DNA of 64,000 nt from Burkholderia sp. SRS-46 (lineage in GTDB: Bacteria; Pseudomonadota; Gammaproteobacteria; Burkholderiales; Burkholderiaceae), in contig NZ_PTXL01000007.1 in the NCBI RefSeq assembly GCF_004343775.1, forward strand, positions 186,001 to 250,000. Reading direction: 5' to 3'. The notes below the pieces were generated by a model that did no database searches, had not been told where the DNA came from, and saw nothing but the letters and a program-made list of their open reading frames with translations. The stretch's first letter is position 1. Each line of letters begins with the position of its first letter. Below are positions 38,640 through 47,478 of the stretch, one piece after another. The position numbers were made by a program, and so were the translations under genes.

Positions 38640-38659
38640 CCCTTCGGCAGGAGAAAAGT

Positions 38660-39091
38660 ATGAAGATCGGCGAACTGGCCAAAGCGGCGCGCTGCACGCC
38701 CGAGACGATCCGCTTCTACGAGAAGGAGGGGCTGATGCCGGATGCGGAGCGCACCGACGCGAACTACCGCAACTACACGGAAGCGCACGTTGAACGGCTG
38801 CGCTTCATCCGCAACTGCCGCGTGCTCGACATGGCGCACGACGAGATCCGCGCGCTCTTGCGGCTCACCGATACGCCTGGCGACCGCTGCGATTCGATCA
38901 ACGCGCTGCTCGACGAGCACATCGGCCATGTCGATGCGCGGCTCGCCGAACTCACGCACCTGCGCGATCAATTGACCGAACTGCGCCGGCAATGCGTCGG
39001 CGAACACTCGGTCGAGGATTGCGGGATCGTGCACGGCCTCGTGACGATGGAAACGGTCGCGCCGGCCGCGAAACGCTCGCACCTCGGCTGA
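38660..39091 (+). CDS. cadR: MerR-family metal regulator, CadR/PbrR type
   Basis: A 143-residue metal-sensing activator. The N-terminal winged HTH reads MKIGELAKAARCTPETIRFY with EKEGLMPDAERTDANYRNY. The dimer helix follows. Metal-binding cysteines are Cys77 (GDRCDSIN), Cys112 (RRQCVGEH) and Cys121 (VEDCGI), the pattern of Cd(II)/Pb(II) sensors. It is divergent from the P-type ATPase with the operator between them. Confidence 0.94.
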   Translation: MKIGELAKAARCTPETIRFYEKEGLMPDAERTDANYRNYTEAHVERLRFIRNCRVLDMAHDEIRALLRLTDTPGDRCDSINALLDEHIGHVDARLAELTHLRDQLTELRRQCVGEHSVEDCGIVHGLVTMETVAPAAKRSHLG

Positions 39092-39099
39092 AAGCCTTG

Positions 39100-39152
39100 C
39101 CGGATATGATAGTTACAACTAAACTAGTTATTAATTAACTAGACATATCCGG
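39100..39152. promoter_or_regulatory. AT-rich nested palindrome before the PadR gene
   Basis: An outer inverted repeat CCGGATATG (39100-39108) / CATATCCGG (39144-39152) encloses an inner one, CTAGTTA (39124-39130) - TTAAT - TAACTAG (39136-39142), plus TAGTT-AC-AACTA at 39111-39122. It is strongly AT-rich in a GC-rich region and ends 14 bp before the PadR ATG, so autoregulation is likely. Confidence 0.75.
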
Positions 39153-39165
39153 ACTATTTATCCTC

Positions 39166-39732
39166 ATGAGCCGCCCGTCGCCGCTGGCGCTCGCGATCCT
39201 CGCGACGCTCACCGAAGCCCCGATGCATCCGTACGGGATGCTGCAGCAACTGAAAGCCCGCGGCCACGACGAAGTCGTCAATGTGCGGCAGCGCACGAGC
39301 CTCTACCAGGCGATCGACCGCCTGTTGCGCGACGGCCTGATCGCCGTGCACGACACCGAGCGCGACGGCGCATTTCCGGAGCGCACGCTCTACGCGCTCA
39401 CCGATGCCGGGCGCGCGGCCGGGGAAACCTGGCTGCGCGCACTGCTCGCGGAGCCCTCGCGCGAATTCCCCGCGTTCGGCGCCGGGCTCGCGTTCCTGCC
39501 GCTGCTCGATGCCGACGACGCGCGCCACCAGCTCGAGCGCCGCATCGCCGCGCTCGAAGCCGAGCGCGCGCGCCTCGACGCGCTGCGCAACGCCGCGCAG
39601 GCCAACCAGGTGCCGCGCCTGTTCCTGCTGCAGAACGAGCATGCGCTCGTGCTGCTCGACGCCGAGCTCGGCTGGGCGCGCAGCATCGTCGAGCATCTGC
39701 GGATCGGCGCGCTGAACTGGGTCGACGGCTGA
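39166..39732 (+). CDS. PadR-family transcriptional regulator
   Basis: A 188-residue winged-helix regulator. PLALAILATLTEAPMHPYGM and QRTSLYQAIDRLLRDGLIAV form the HTH and wing, followed by RTLYALTDAGRAAGETWL. The C-terminal half is a helical dimerisation domain (RHQLERRIAALEAERARL). It is preceded by a nested palindrome and followed by no obvious partner gene on the same strand. PadR proteins control phenolic acid or drug-efflux genes; the target here is unknown. Confidence 0.93.
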   Translation: MSRPSPLALAILATLTEAPMHPYGMLQQLKARGHDEVVNVRQRTSLYQAIDRLLRDGLIAVHDTERDGAFPERTLYALTDAGRAAGETWLRALLAEPSREFPAFGAGLAFLPLLDADDARHQLERRIAALEAERARLDALRNAAQANQVPRLFLLQNEHALVLLDAELGWARSIVEHLRIGALNWVDG

Positions 39733-39758
39733 GCCTGCGCGACGCCCCGCGCCGCCGG

Positions 39759-41165
39759 TCAAAGCACCTTGCCGGGGTTCAGGATGTGACGCGGATCGAG
39801 CGCGTCCTTCAGCCGGCGCATCACGGCGATTTCCGCATCGCTGCGTGTGTAGCCGAGATACGGCCGCTTGAGCGCGCCGATGCCATGCTCGGCGGAAATC
39901 GATCCACCCATCGCCTGCACCACCGCGTAGACGGCCTGGTCCAGCTCGGCCTCGCTCGCCGCATCCGGGCCCGCGTGCGACACGCCGATATGCACGTTGC
40001 CGTCGCCGATGTGGCCGAAGAACAGGCACACGATGTCCGGCCAGCGCGCGCGCAGCGCCGCCTCGCACCGCTGCGCGAACGCGCCGAGCTCACCGGTCGG
40101 CAGGCTCACGTCGAAGTTGACGAGATGCGGCAGCGCATCGATCGCGAGCCCTTCGCGCAGCGTCCACAGGTCGCGCGCCTGCCGCGCCGAGGTCGCGAGC
40201 GCGGCATCGTCGACGAGCCCCGCGTCGAAGCAATCGGCAAGGCAGGCTTCGAGCGCCTGCCGCGCATCGCCGCCCGGTGCACTGGTCGCGCATTCGATCA
40301 GCACCGCGAAGCCTTCTTCGGCCGGGAACGGCGCGACGACACCCGGCGTGTGGTGCGCGACGTACCGGTAGAACGCCGGCCACATCGCCTCGAAGCTGAC
40401 CAGGTCCGGCAGCGCGCGCAGGCGGTCCCACAGCCGCACGACCGCGTCGTAGCCGGCGACCCGGCACAGCGCGGTCGCGGGCTCGGCGAGCTTCGGATGA
40501 AGCCGCAGCACCGCGCGCGTGATCACGCCGAGCGTGCCTTCGCTGCCGATGAACAGCTGCTTCAGGTCGTAGCCCGCGTTGTTCTTCAGCATCCGGTTCA
40601 TCGACGACACGACGGTGCCGTCCGCCAGCACCGCTTCCAGCCCGAGCACCTGTTCGCGCATCATCCCGTAGCGGATCGCGCGCGTGCCGCCCGCGTTGGT
40701 CGCGAGCGCGCCGCCGATCTGGCACGAGCCGCGCGCGCCGAGATCGACGCCGAACGTGAAGCCGGCGGCTTCCGCCGCCTCCTGCACGATCTGCAACGGC
40801 GTGCCGGCGCGCACGGTGAGCGTGCCCGCCGCGGCGTCGAGCGCCTCGACGCCCGCGAAACGCTCCATCGACAGCACGACCTCGCCGCCGAGCGCGACCG
40901 CGCCGCGCGCCAGCCCCGTCAGGCCGCCCTGCGGCACCACCGGCTGGCCGAGCCGCGTGCAGAGCACCAGCGTGCGCGACACTTCGTCGACGCTGCGCGG
41001 CCGCACGAGCGCGCGCGGCCGGACGCCGGGCGGCTCGTTGTACGCGGTGAAGAAGCGCGGCTCGATGTCGGCCGGCGGCGTGACGCTGTCCTTGCCCAGT
41101 TCCGCGGCGAGCGCGGCGACGATCGCCTCGCCGCCGGCCGCCGCCCGATCGCTGTCGATGTGCAT
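39759..41165 (-). CDS. FAD-linked oxidase, GlcD/D-2-hydroxyacid dehydrogenase-like
   Basis: A 468-residue VAO-family flavoprotein. The FAD domain has VRPRSVDEVSRTL, VVPQGGLTGLARGAV (GG-TGL), DLGARGSCQIGGALATNAGG and FIGSEGTLGVITRAVLRL. The C-terminal FAD-oxidase domain includes GHIGDGNVHIGVSH (metal/active His) and SISAEHGIGALKRPYL. It is like D-lactate, D-2-hydroxyglutarate or glycolate dehydrogenase subunits. It is last of a three-gene minus-strand set with a binding protein (13 bp away) and an aminotransferase, suggesting oxidation of a 2-hydroxy acid linked to amino acid turnover. Confidence 0.85.
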   Translation of the reverse strand: MHIDSDRAAAGGEAIVAALAAELGKDSVTPPADIEPRFFTAYNEPPGVRPRALVRPRSVDEVSRTLVLCTRLGQPVVPQGGLTGLARGAVALGGEVVLSMERFAGVEALDAAAGTLTVRAGTPLQIVQEAAEAAGFTFGVDLGARGSCQIGGALATNAGGTRAIRYGMMREQVLGLEAVLADGTVVSSMNRMLKNNAGYDLKQLFIGSEGTLGVITRAVLRLHPKLAEPATALCRVAGYDAVVRLWDRLRALPDLVSFEAMWPAFYRYVAHHTPGVVAPFPAEEGFAVLIECATSAPGGDARQALEACLADCFDAGLVDDAALATSARQARDLWTLREGLAIDALPHLVNFDVSLPTGELGAFAQRCEAALRARWPDIVCLFFGHIGDGNVHIGVSHAGPDAASEAELDQAVYAVVQAMGGSISAEHGIGALKRPYLGYTRSDAEIAVMRRLKDALDPRHILNPGKVL

Positions 41166-41178
41166 CGCGTCGCCGCCT

Positions 41179-41961
41179 TCAGTGCGTCGAAATGTCGATG
41201 TTGCCGAAATACTTCTGGCCCAGCGATTTCACCGTGCCGTCCGCCTTCAGCTTGTCGATCGCCGCGTTCAGCTTCGTCTTCAGCGCGTCGTCGCCCTTGC
41301 GCAGGCCGAACGCGATGCCGCTGCCGAGGATCCGGTCGTCGCGCACCGGCTGGCCGACGAACGCGAAATCCTTGCCGTCCGGACGCGACAGGAAGCCGCG
41401 CTGGCCGGCCGGCGCGAGCACCAGCGTCGCGTCGAGGCGGCCCGCGACGAGGTCCGCGTACGCCTGGTTCTGGTCCTGGTACGCGACCACCGCGACGCCG
41501 GCCGGCGCCCAGTGCGCCTTCGCGTACGTCTCCTGGATCGATGCCTGCAGCACACCGACGCGCTTGCCCTTCAGCGCTTCCGTCGTCGGCAGCAGGCCGC
41601 TGCCGTTGCGCGCGATCAGCTGCGTCGGCACCCGATAGATGATCGTCGTGAAGTCGATCGCCTGGCGGCGCTGCTCGGTCGCGTTCATCGCCGAGTTGAT
41701 CGCGTCGAACTTGCGGCCCTGCAGCGCCGGAATCAGCCCGTCGAACGACGTCTCGACCCACTTGCACGACAGCTTCGCGGCCTGGCACACCGCATTGCCG
41801 ACGTCGATGTCGAAGCCCTGCAGTTCGCCGCTCGGCGCCTTCGATTCGAACGGCGGATATTGCGCCTCGAGGCCGAAGCGCAGCGTCTGCTGCGCGTCGG
41901 CGAACGCCGCGCCGGAGCCGAGTGCGCAGGCGAGCGCGAGCCAGAGTTTCAGGTGTTTCAT
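41179..41961 (-). CDS. ABC-type polar amino acid periplasmic binding protein
   Basis: A 260-residue family 3 solute-binding protein. The signal peptide is MKHLKLWLALACALGSGAAFA. TLRFGLEAQYPPFESKAPSG and LQGFDIDVGNAVCQAAKL open the first lobe, SFDGLIPALQGRKFDAINSA carries the ligand pocket, and GKRVGVLQ starts the second lobe. It resembles HisJ/ArtJ-like proteins. No permease or ATPase genes are adjacent. GGAGATCCGC precedes ATG 41961. It lies between an aminotransferase and an FAD oxidase gene, all on the minus strand. Confidence 0.88.
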   Translation of the reverse strand: MKHLKLWLALACALGSGAAFADAQQTLRFGLEAQYPPFESKAPSGELQGFDIDVGNAVCQAAKLSCKWVETSFDGLIPALQGRKFDAINSAMNATEQRRQAIDFTTIIYRVPTQLIARNGSGLLPTTEALKGKRVGVLQASIQETYAKAHWAPAGVAVVAYQDQNQAYADLVAGRLDATLVLAPAGQRGFLSRPDGKDFAFVGQPVRDDRILGSGIAFGLRKGDDALKTKLNAAIDKLKADGTVKSLGQKYFGNIDISTH

Positions 41962-42023
41962 GCGGATCTCCATGGGTCGTGGGTCTTCGTGCGGCCGGCG
42001 GTCCGTAGCCGCCGACATCGCGC

Positions 42024-43178
42024 TCAGATGTTGCGCAACCGCCGCGCGCCTTCGATCAGCGTCGCGTCGTCCTTCGAAAAGCTGAGCCGGATCACGCCGG
42101 TGTCGGTGCCGTCGGTATAGAACGCGGACAGCGGAATCGTCGCGACCTGCGCGTCGCGGATCAGGCGCAGCACGAAATCGCTGTCGCGCTCGTCCGAGAA
42201 GTGCCGGAAGCGCGCGAGCATGAAGAACGAGCCTTCGCTCGGCAGCAGCTCGAAGCGCGAATCGGCGAGCTCGCGCGCGAGCAGGTCGCGCTTGGCCTGG
42301 TAGAACGCCGACAGGCCGAGATAGCTGTCGGGCTGTGCGAGGATCTCCGCGAACGCGACCTGCATCGGCGTGTCGGCCGAGAACACCATGAACTGGTGCA
42401 CCTTGCGGATCTCGTCCATCAGCTCGGCCGGCGCGACGCAGTAGCCGACCCGCCAGCCGGTCACGTGGAACGACTTGCCGAACGACGACACGATCACGCT
42501 GCGCTCAGCCAGCTCGCGGTGCCGCGCCATGCTCTGGTGCAGCGCGCCGTCGAACACCACGTGCTCGTACACCTCGTCGGACAGGATCACGATGCCGGTG
42601 TCGCGCGTCAGCTGCGCGAGCCGCGCGAGATCGGCTTCGGAAAACACCGTCGCGGTCGGGTTGTGCGGCGTGTTGACGATGATCATCCGCGTGCGCGGCG
42701 TGATCGCCGCGGCGACCTCGTCCCAGTCGACGCGGAAATGCTCGGGCGACAGCTTGATCGCAACCGGCGTCGCGCCCTGCATCCGCACGATCGGCGCATA
42801 GCTGTCGAAGGCCGGCTCGAAATAGATCACCTCGTCGCCCGGATGCACGAGCGCGCTGATCGCCGCGTACAGGCCCTCGCTCGCGCTCGCGATCACCGTG
42901 ATCTCGGTCGCCGGGTCGTAGCGCGCGCCGTACAGCGCCTCGGTCTTCTCGGCGAGCCGCTCGCGCAGCGGCGCGAGCCCGGCCATCGGTGCGTACTGGT
43001 TGTGCCCGTCGCGCATCGCGCGCGCGACGCCTTCCACGAGCGCCGGATCCGGCGCGAAATTCGGCGCACCCTGCGACAGGTTCAGCGCGTCGTGCTGCGC
43101 GGCGAGCTGGCCGATCACGGTGAAGATCGTCGTGCCGACGTCGGGCAGCTTCGAACGGGGCGCGGTGGCGCTTCGCAT
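42024..43178 (-). CDS. ybdL: PLP aminotransferase, methionine aminotransferase-like
   Basis: A 384-residue class I aminotransferase close in length and pattern to YbdL. Landmarks are LPDVGTTIFTVIGQLAAQHD, LNLSQGAPNFAPDP, NQYAPMAGLAPLRERLAEK, ASASEGLYAAISALVHPGDE, NTPHNPTATVF (Asn/Pro pocket), the PLP lysine in SSFGKSFHVTGWRVGY, and RLSFSKDD near the end. YbdL prefers methionine, histidine and phenylalanine; this is known of the family. It heads the gene set with the binding protein and FAD oxidase. ATG 43178 has a GGAGGAGTC site. Confidence 0.85.
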   Translation of the reverse strand: MRSATAPRSKLPDVGTTIFTVIGQLAAQHDALNLSQGAPNFAPDPALVEGVARAMRDGHNQYAPMAGLAPLRERLAEKTEALYGARYDPATEITVIASASEGLYAAISALVHPGDEVIYFEPAFDSYAPIVRMQGATPVAIKLSPEHFRVDWDEVAAAITPRTRMIIVNTPHNPTATVFSEADLARLAQLTRDTGIVILSDEVYEHVVFDGALHQSMARHRELAERSVIVSSFGKSFHVTGWRVGYCVAPAELMDEIRKVHQFMVFSADTPMQVAFAEILAQPDSYLGLSAFYQAKRDLLARELADSRFELLPSEGSFFMLARFRHFSDERDSDFVLRLIRDAQVATIPLSAFYTDGTDTGVIRLSFSKDDATLIEGARRLRNI

Positions 43179-43353
43179 GACTCCTCCTGATGATGTTCCG
43201 AACCACGGGGCGCACTCGCGCGGCCCGTGCATACAGGAGGATTTAGCCCGATTCAATATCGGCGAACAACCGAAAGTTCTGCATGGGCGCCATGCATTCA
43301 AGTCATGACCGGTGTCAGGCGGGGCCTGCCGGCCGATGGCAGCTTGCCCTGCC

Positions 43354-44061
43354 TCATGCAGCGCGGGAATTCCCCGAGATCGCGCGGCGTGGCCCGCGCG
43401 GCGCCGCCGCCAGGTACGCGTGCAGCACCGCCTGCAGCTCGCCGCGCAGCGCGGCCGCGTCGAACGCCGGCCCGAGCGTCAGCAGCGATTGCGAGATCCA
43501 GCCGTAGCAGGTCGCATGCGCCATCCGCGCCAGCGCGTCGAGCCGCGCGGCCGGCGGCGGGTCGGCCGCCTGCGCGAGCGCATCGCGCCACAGCGCGACG
43601 TACGCGTCGTAATGCCGGCGGTAAGCGGCGAGCGGCGACACCTGCCGCTCCAGCGCGAACAGCGCGCTCCACAGCGCCGCATCGGCGTCGATCGCGTCGA
43701 CCTGCAGGTCGACGAACGCGGCGGCAAGCTCCGCGCGCGGCGCGCCGCGCAGCGTGTCGGCGGCGGCGCGCAGCCGGTCGGCCATCGCCTGCACGCGCCG
43801 GTGGATGCACAGCGCGGCAAGGCTCTGCTTGTCGGCGAAATACTCGTAGAACGTGCCGACGCTCACGCCCGCGACCGCCGCGATCTCGCGGATCGTCGCC
43901 TTCGCGTAGCCGCGCTCGAGCCAAAGCTGAACGAACGCCTGCTGCAGCGCGTCGGACGTGGCCTGCGCGCGCGGCTGGCGCGGCCGGCGGCGCAAGGCGG
44001 GCCGGGGTTGCGCCGCCGGCGGGCCGGGCGGCGCCGGAACCTGAACATGTCGCGGCGGCAT
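43354..44061 (-). CDS. TetR-family regulator
   Basis: A 235-residue repressor. A Pro/Arg-rich N-terminal tail of about 30 residues precedes the HTH (ATSDALQQAFVQLWLERGYA and TIREIAAVAGVSVGTFYEYF). A helical ligand domain follows. It is divergent from the acyl-CoA dehydrogenase gene with 107 bp between them, so it probably represses that fatty-acid-type operon. The start ATG 44061 gives the longest plausible N-terminus; a shorter one is possible. The ligand is unknown. Confidence 0.9.
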   Translation of the reverse strand: MPPRHVQVPAPPGPPAAQPRPALRRRPRQPRAQATSDALQQAFVQLWLERGYAKATIREIAAVAGVSVGTFYEYFADKQSLAALCIHRRVQAMADRLRAAADTLRGAPRAELAAAFVDLQVDAIDADAALWSALFALERQVSPLAAYRRHYDAYVALWRDALAQAADPPPAARLDALARMAHATCYGWISQSLLTLGPAFDAAALRGELQAVLHAYLAAAPRGPRRAISGNSRAA

Positions 44062-44168
44062 ATTTGCTACTCTGGAATCAGGACAGCACGAGCTTTGCAT
44101 GGGGCCGGGGCGCGCGCCAGCGCGCCACCCCGGATCGAGCGCGACGCATGGAACAGGGAGACACATCG

Positions 44169-45821
44169 ATGGCCGGGCCGACGCACGCCGTTGCAAACCA
44201 GTTCGACGAACTGGTCGACTATAACCTCTTCGCCACCGACGCCGCACTGCGCGAGGCGCTCGCGCGCGCCGGCGCCGACTGGGCCGCGCCGCAGCTCGAC
44301 GCATACGGCGCGCGGCTCGGCAGCGCCGACACCGCGCAGCTCGCCGACGACGCGAACCGCCATACGCCCGAGCTGAACGCGTTCGACCGGCGCGGCCGGC
44401 GCATCGACCGCGTCGACTTCCACCCGGCCTGGCACGCGCTGCTCGGCATGTACCGCGAGGCCGGCTTCGTGTCGCTCGCGTTCCGCGACACGCGCCCCGG
44501 CCGCTGGGCGGCCACCGCGGCCGGCTTCTACCTGCACGGCCAGATCGAGGCCGGCACGCTGTGCCCCGCGACGATGACGCAGGCCGCGATCCCCGTGCTG
44601 CAGAAGGAGCCCGCGCTGTGGGATCTGCTGCGCGAGCAACTGTACAGCGACGCATACGACCCGCGCGACGTGCCGGTCGCGCAGAAACGCTCGATCTGGT
44701 TCGGCATGGGCATGACTGAGAAACAGGGCGGCTCCGACGTGCGCGCGAACACGACGCTCGCCAAACCGTTCGGCGCGGGCGGGCGCGGCGGCGAATACCT
44801 GCTGCGCGGCCACAAGTGGTTCTTCTCCGCGCCGATGTGCGATGCGCACCTCGTCGTCGCGCGCACCGACGCCGGCAGCCCGTCGTGCTTCTACGTGCCG
44901 CGCTGGCGGCCCGACGGCAGCAAGAACGCGGTCGAGATCCAGCGCCTGAAGAACAAGGTCGGCAACCGCAGCAACTCGAGCAGCGAGATCGAGCTGAACG
45001 ACGCGTGGGGCATCATGCTCGGCGAAGAAGGCCGCGGCATCCCGACCATCATCGAGATGGCGACCTACACGCGCCTGAACTGCGTGCTCGGCAGCGCGGC
45101 GATGCTGCGCCAGGGCCTCGTGCAGGCGATCGCGTACGCGCGGCAGCGCCACGCGTTCGGCCGCGCGCTCGCCGAGCAGCCGCTGATGCGCACCGTGCTC
45201 GCCGATCTCGCGCTCGAAAGCGAAGCGGCGCTCGCGCTCGCGATGCGGCTCGCCGCGGCGTTCGAGCGCGGCGACACGCCGCGCGAGCGCGCGTGGATGC
45301 GCATCGTCACGCCCGCCGCGAAATTCTGGGTCTGCAAGCGCGCGGTCGAGCTGACCGGCGAAGTGATGGAAGTGTTCGGCGGCAACGGCTACGTCGACGA
45401 CGGCCCGATCGCGCGGCTGTTCCGCGAGGCGCCCGTCAACTCGATCTGGGAAGGCTCCGGCAACGTAATGTGCCTGGACGTGCTGCGCGCGGTGTCGCGC
45501 GAGCCGGACGCGGCCGCCGCGCTGTTCGACGAGCTGAACGACGCGGCCGCCGGCGAGCCGCGGCTGCGCGCGGCGCTCGACACGCTGCGCGCGATGCTCG
45601 CCGCGCCGGCCGACACGCTCGAAGCATCCGGCCGCCTGTTCGCGCAGCAGCTCGCGCTCGTCGCGCAGGCCTGCCTGCTGCGGCGCGACGCGCCGGCCGC
45701 GGTGGCCGACGCGTTCATCGCGACGCGGCTCGCCGAGCCCGCGTGGGGCCGCATCGCGGGCGGCTTCGATCCGCGCGGCATCGACGTCGCCGCGCTGCTG
45801 CAGCGCGCGTATCCCGCCTGA
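44169..45821 (+). CDS. Acyl-CoA dehydrogenase, AidB-like
   Basis: A 550-residue flavin acyl-CoA dehydrogenase of the longer AidB type. The N-terminal lobe (ANQFDELVDYNLFATDAALR) and the middle beta domain have GMTEKQGGSDVRAN and GHKWFFSAPMCDAHLVVART. The helical domain includes TYTRLNCVLGSAAMLRQGL, YARQRHAFGRAL and EVFGGNGYVDDGPIARLFRE. AidB in Escherichia coli protects DNA from alkylation, but the surrounding acyl-CoA synthetase gene suggests fatty-acid degradation here. GGGAGAC precedes ATG 44169. The next gene starts 34 bp after its stop. Confidence 0.9.
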   Translation: MAGPTHAVANQFDELVDYNLFATDAALREALARAGADWAAPQLDAYGARLGSADTAQLADDANRHTPELNAFDRRGRRIDRVDFHPAWHALLGMYREAGFVSLAFRDTRPGRWAATAAGFYLHGQIEAGTLCPATMTQAAIPVLQKEPALWDLLREQLYSDAYDPRDVPVAQKRSIWFGMGMTEKQGGSDVRANTTLAKPFGAGGRGGEYLLRGHKWFFSAPMCDAHLVVARTDAGSPSCFYVPRWRPDGSKNAVEIQRLKNKVGNRSNSSSEIELNDAWGIMLGEEGRGIPTIIEMATYTRLNCVLGSAAMLRQGLVQAIAYARQRHAFGRALAEQPLMRTVLADLALESEAALALAMRLAAAFERGDTPRERAWMRIVTPAAKFWVCKRAVELTGEVMEVFGGNGYVDDGPIARLFREAPVNSIWEGSGNVMCLDVLRAVSREPDAAAALFDELNDAAAGEPRLRAALDTLRAMLAAPADTLEASGRLFAQQLALVAQACLLRRDAPAAVADAFIATRLAEPAWGRIAGGFDPRGIDVAALLQRAYPA

Positions 45822-45854
45822 CGGCACCGCGCCATCACTCGCTCGGGAGTCCGG

Positions 45855-47363
45855 ATGAACCTCATCGCCGCCCTCGATCGCGCCGCCCGCGCGACCCCCG
45901 ACAAACCGTTCCTGCGCCATGACGACGCGACGCTCACGTACGCCGACGTGCGCGAGCGCTCGCACCGCGCGGCAGCCGTGCTCAGCGCGCTCGGCGTCGC
46001 GGCCGGCGACCGCGTCGCCGCGATGTGCTTCAACACGCCCGCCTTCGTCGACGCGATGTTCGGCGCGTGGCGGCTCGGCGCGGCGTTCGTGCCGATCAAC
46101 CACAAGCTGCAGGCGCCGGAAGTCGACTACCTGCTCGAGCACAGCCGCAGCAAGGTGATCCTGTTCGACGCGGCGCTCGCGGGCGTGCTCGAACGCGTCG
46201 CGCATCCGGCGCGGCGGCTGTCGACCGAAGGCGCGCTCGCGGGCCTGCCGTGCTTCGACACGATGCTCGGCACGCTGGACGGCGTCGCCGGCATCGAACC
46301 CGCCGACGACGACCTCGCGCAGCTCCTCTACACGTCCGGCACCACCGGTCGCCCGAAAGGCTGCATGCACAGCCACCGCACGGTGACGCTCGCGGCGATG
46401 CACGCGGCGCTGGCGATCGGCATCGGCCGCCACGAGCGCACGCTGATGGCGATGCCGATCTGGCATGCGTCGCCGCTCAACAACTGGTTCGGCGGCACGC
46501 TGTACGCGGGCGGCACCGTCGTGCTGCTGCGCGAATACCATCCGCTGCGTTTCCTGCAGGCGGTCGAGCGCGAGCGCGCGACACTGTATTTCGGCGCGCC
46601 GGTGTCGTACACGCTGCCGCTCGACACGATCGACGGCTTCGCCGCGTTCGACCTGTCGAGCGTGCGCGCGTGGCTCTACGGCGGCGGCCCGATCGGCCCC
46701 GCGCAGGCCGAACGGCTCGCGCATGCGTACCGCGGCGGCGTGTTCTACCAGGTGTACGGAATGACCGAGACAGGCCCCGCCGGCACCACGCTGTACCCCG
46801 ACGAGCAGCTCGCGAAGGCCGGCTCGATCGGCCGCCACGGCGGCCCGGGCGTCGACCTGCGCGTCGTGCGCGTCGACGGCGGCGACGCGCAACCGGGCGA
46901 AGCCGGCGAAATCTGGCTGAAGGCCGACAGCATGATGCTCGGCTATCTCGACGATCCGGCCGCGACGCGCGCCGCGTTCGCACCCGGCGGCTGGTACCGC
47001 ACCGGCGACGTCGCGCGGATCGATCAGGAGGGCTACCTGTTCCTCGTCGACCGGCTGAAGGACATGATCGTGACGGGCGGCGAGAACGTCTATTCGAAGG
47101 AAGTGGAGGACGTGCTGGGCGCGCATCCGGACGTGCTGGAAGCGGCGGTGGTCGGCGTCCCGCATCCGGAATGGGGCGAGACGGTGGTCGCGCACGTCGT
47201 CGTGCGGGCCGGCGCCGCGCGCGACGCGGAAGCGCTGCGCGCGTTCTGCGGCGAGCGGCTCGCCGCCTACAAGCTGCCGCGCGAGGTCGTGTTCGCGGAC
47301 GCGCTGCCGCGCACGCCGACCGGCAAGGTGCAGAAGTTCCTGCTGCGCAGGCGGGCGGGTTGA
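45855..47363 (+). CDS. AMP-binding acyl-CoA synthetase
   Basis: A 502-residue ANL-superfamily ligase. It has the AMP/ATP loop LLYTSGTTGRPKGCMHSHRT (158-177 by eye), YGMTETGPAGTTLYP, GEIWLKADSMMLGYLDDP, GWYRTGDVARIDQEGYLFLV, and the adenylation lysine in PRTPTGKVQKFLLR. It probably activates a short or branched acid for the neighbouring dehydrogenase. It is co-directional, 34 bp after that gene. The acid substrate is not predictable. Confidence 0.9.
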   Translation: MNLIAALDRAARATPDKPFLRHDDATLTYADVRERSHRAAAVLSALGVAAGDRVAAMCFNTPAFVDAMFGAWRLGAAFVPINHKLQAPEVDYLLEHSRSKVILFDAALAGVLERVAHPARRLSTEGALAGLPCFDTMLGTLDGVAGIEPADDDLAQLLYTSGTTGRPKGCMHSHRTVTLAAMHAALAIGIGRHERTLMAMPIWHASPLNNWFGGTLYAGGTVVLLREYHPLRFLQAVERERATLYFGAPVSYTLPLDTIDGFAAFDLSSVRAWLYGGGPIGPAQAERLAHAYRGGVFYQVYGMTETGPAGTTLYPDEQLAKAGSIGRHGGPGVDLRVVRVDGGDAQPGEAGEIWLKADSMMLGYLDDPAATRAAFAPGGWYRTGDVARIDQEGYLFLVDRLKDMIVTGGENVYSKEVEDVLGAHPDVLEAAVVGVPHPEWGETVVAHVVVRAGAARDAEALRAFCGERLAAYKLPREVVFADALPRTPTGKVQKFLLRRRAG

Positions 47364-47405
47364 GCGGCTGACGCAAGCCCCCCGCGTGCCCCGCGCCCTC
47401 CAATG

Positions 47406-47441
47406 AAAAACGCCACCGGACGCTTGCGCGTCGCGGTGGCG
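47406..47441 (-). terminator. Intrinsic terminator for the binding-protein gene
   Basis: Hairpin CGCCACCG/CGGTGGCG (47411-47418 and 47434-47441) followed on the minus strand by TTTTT (47406-47410). It lies 38 bp after the stop of the branched-chain binding protein. On the plus strand it also ends the synthetase operon region but lacks a good T-tract. Confidence 0.85.
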
Positions 47442-47478
47442 TCGGCCGGGCGGATCGCCCCGCGCTACACCTTGCGGC

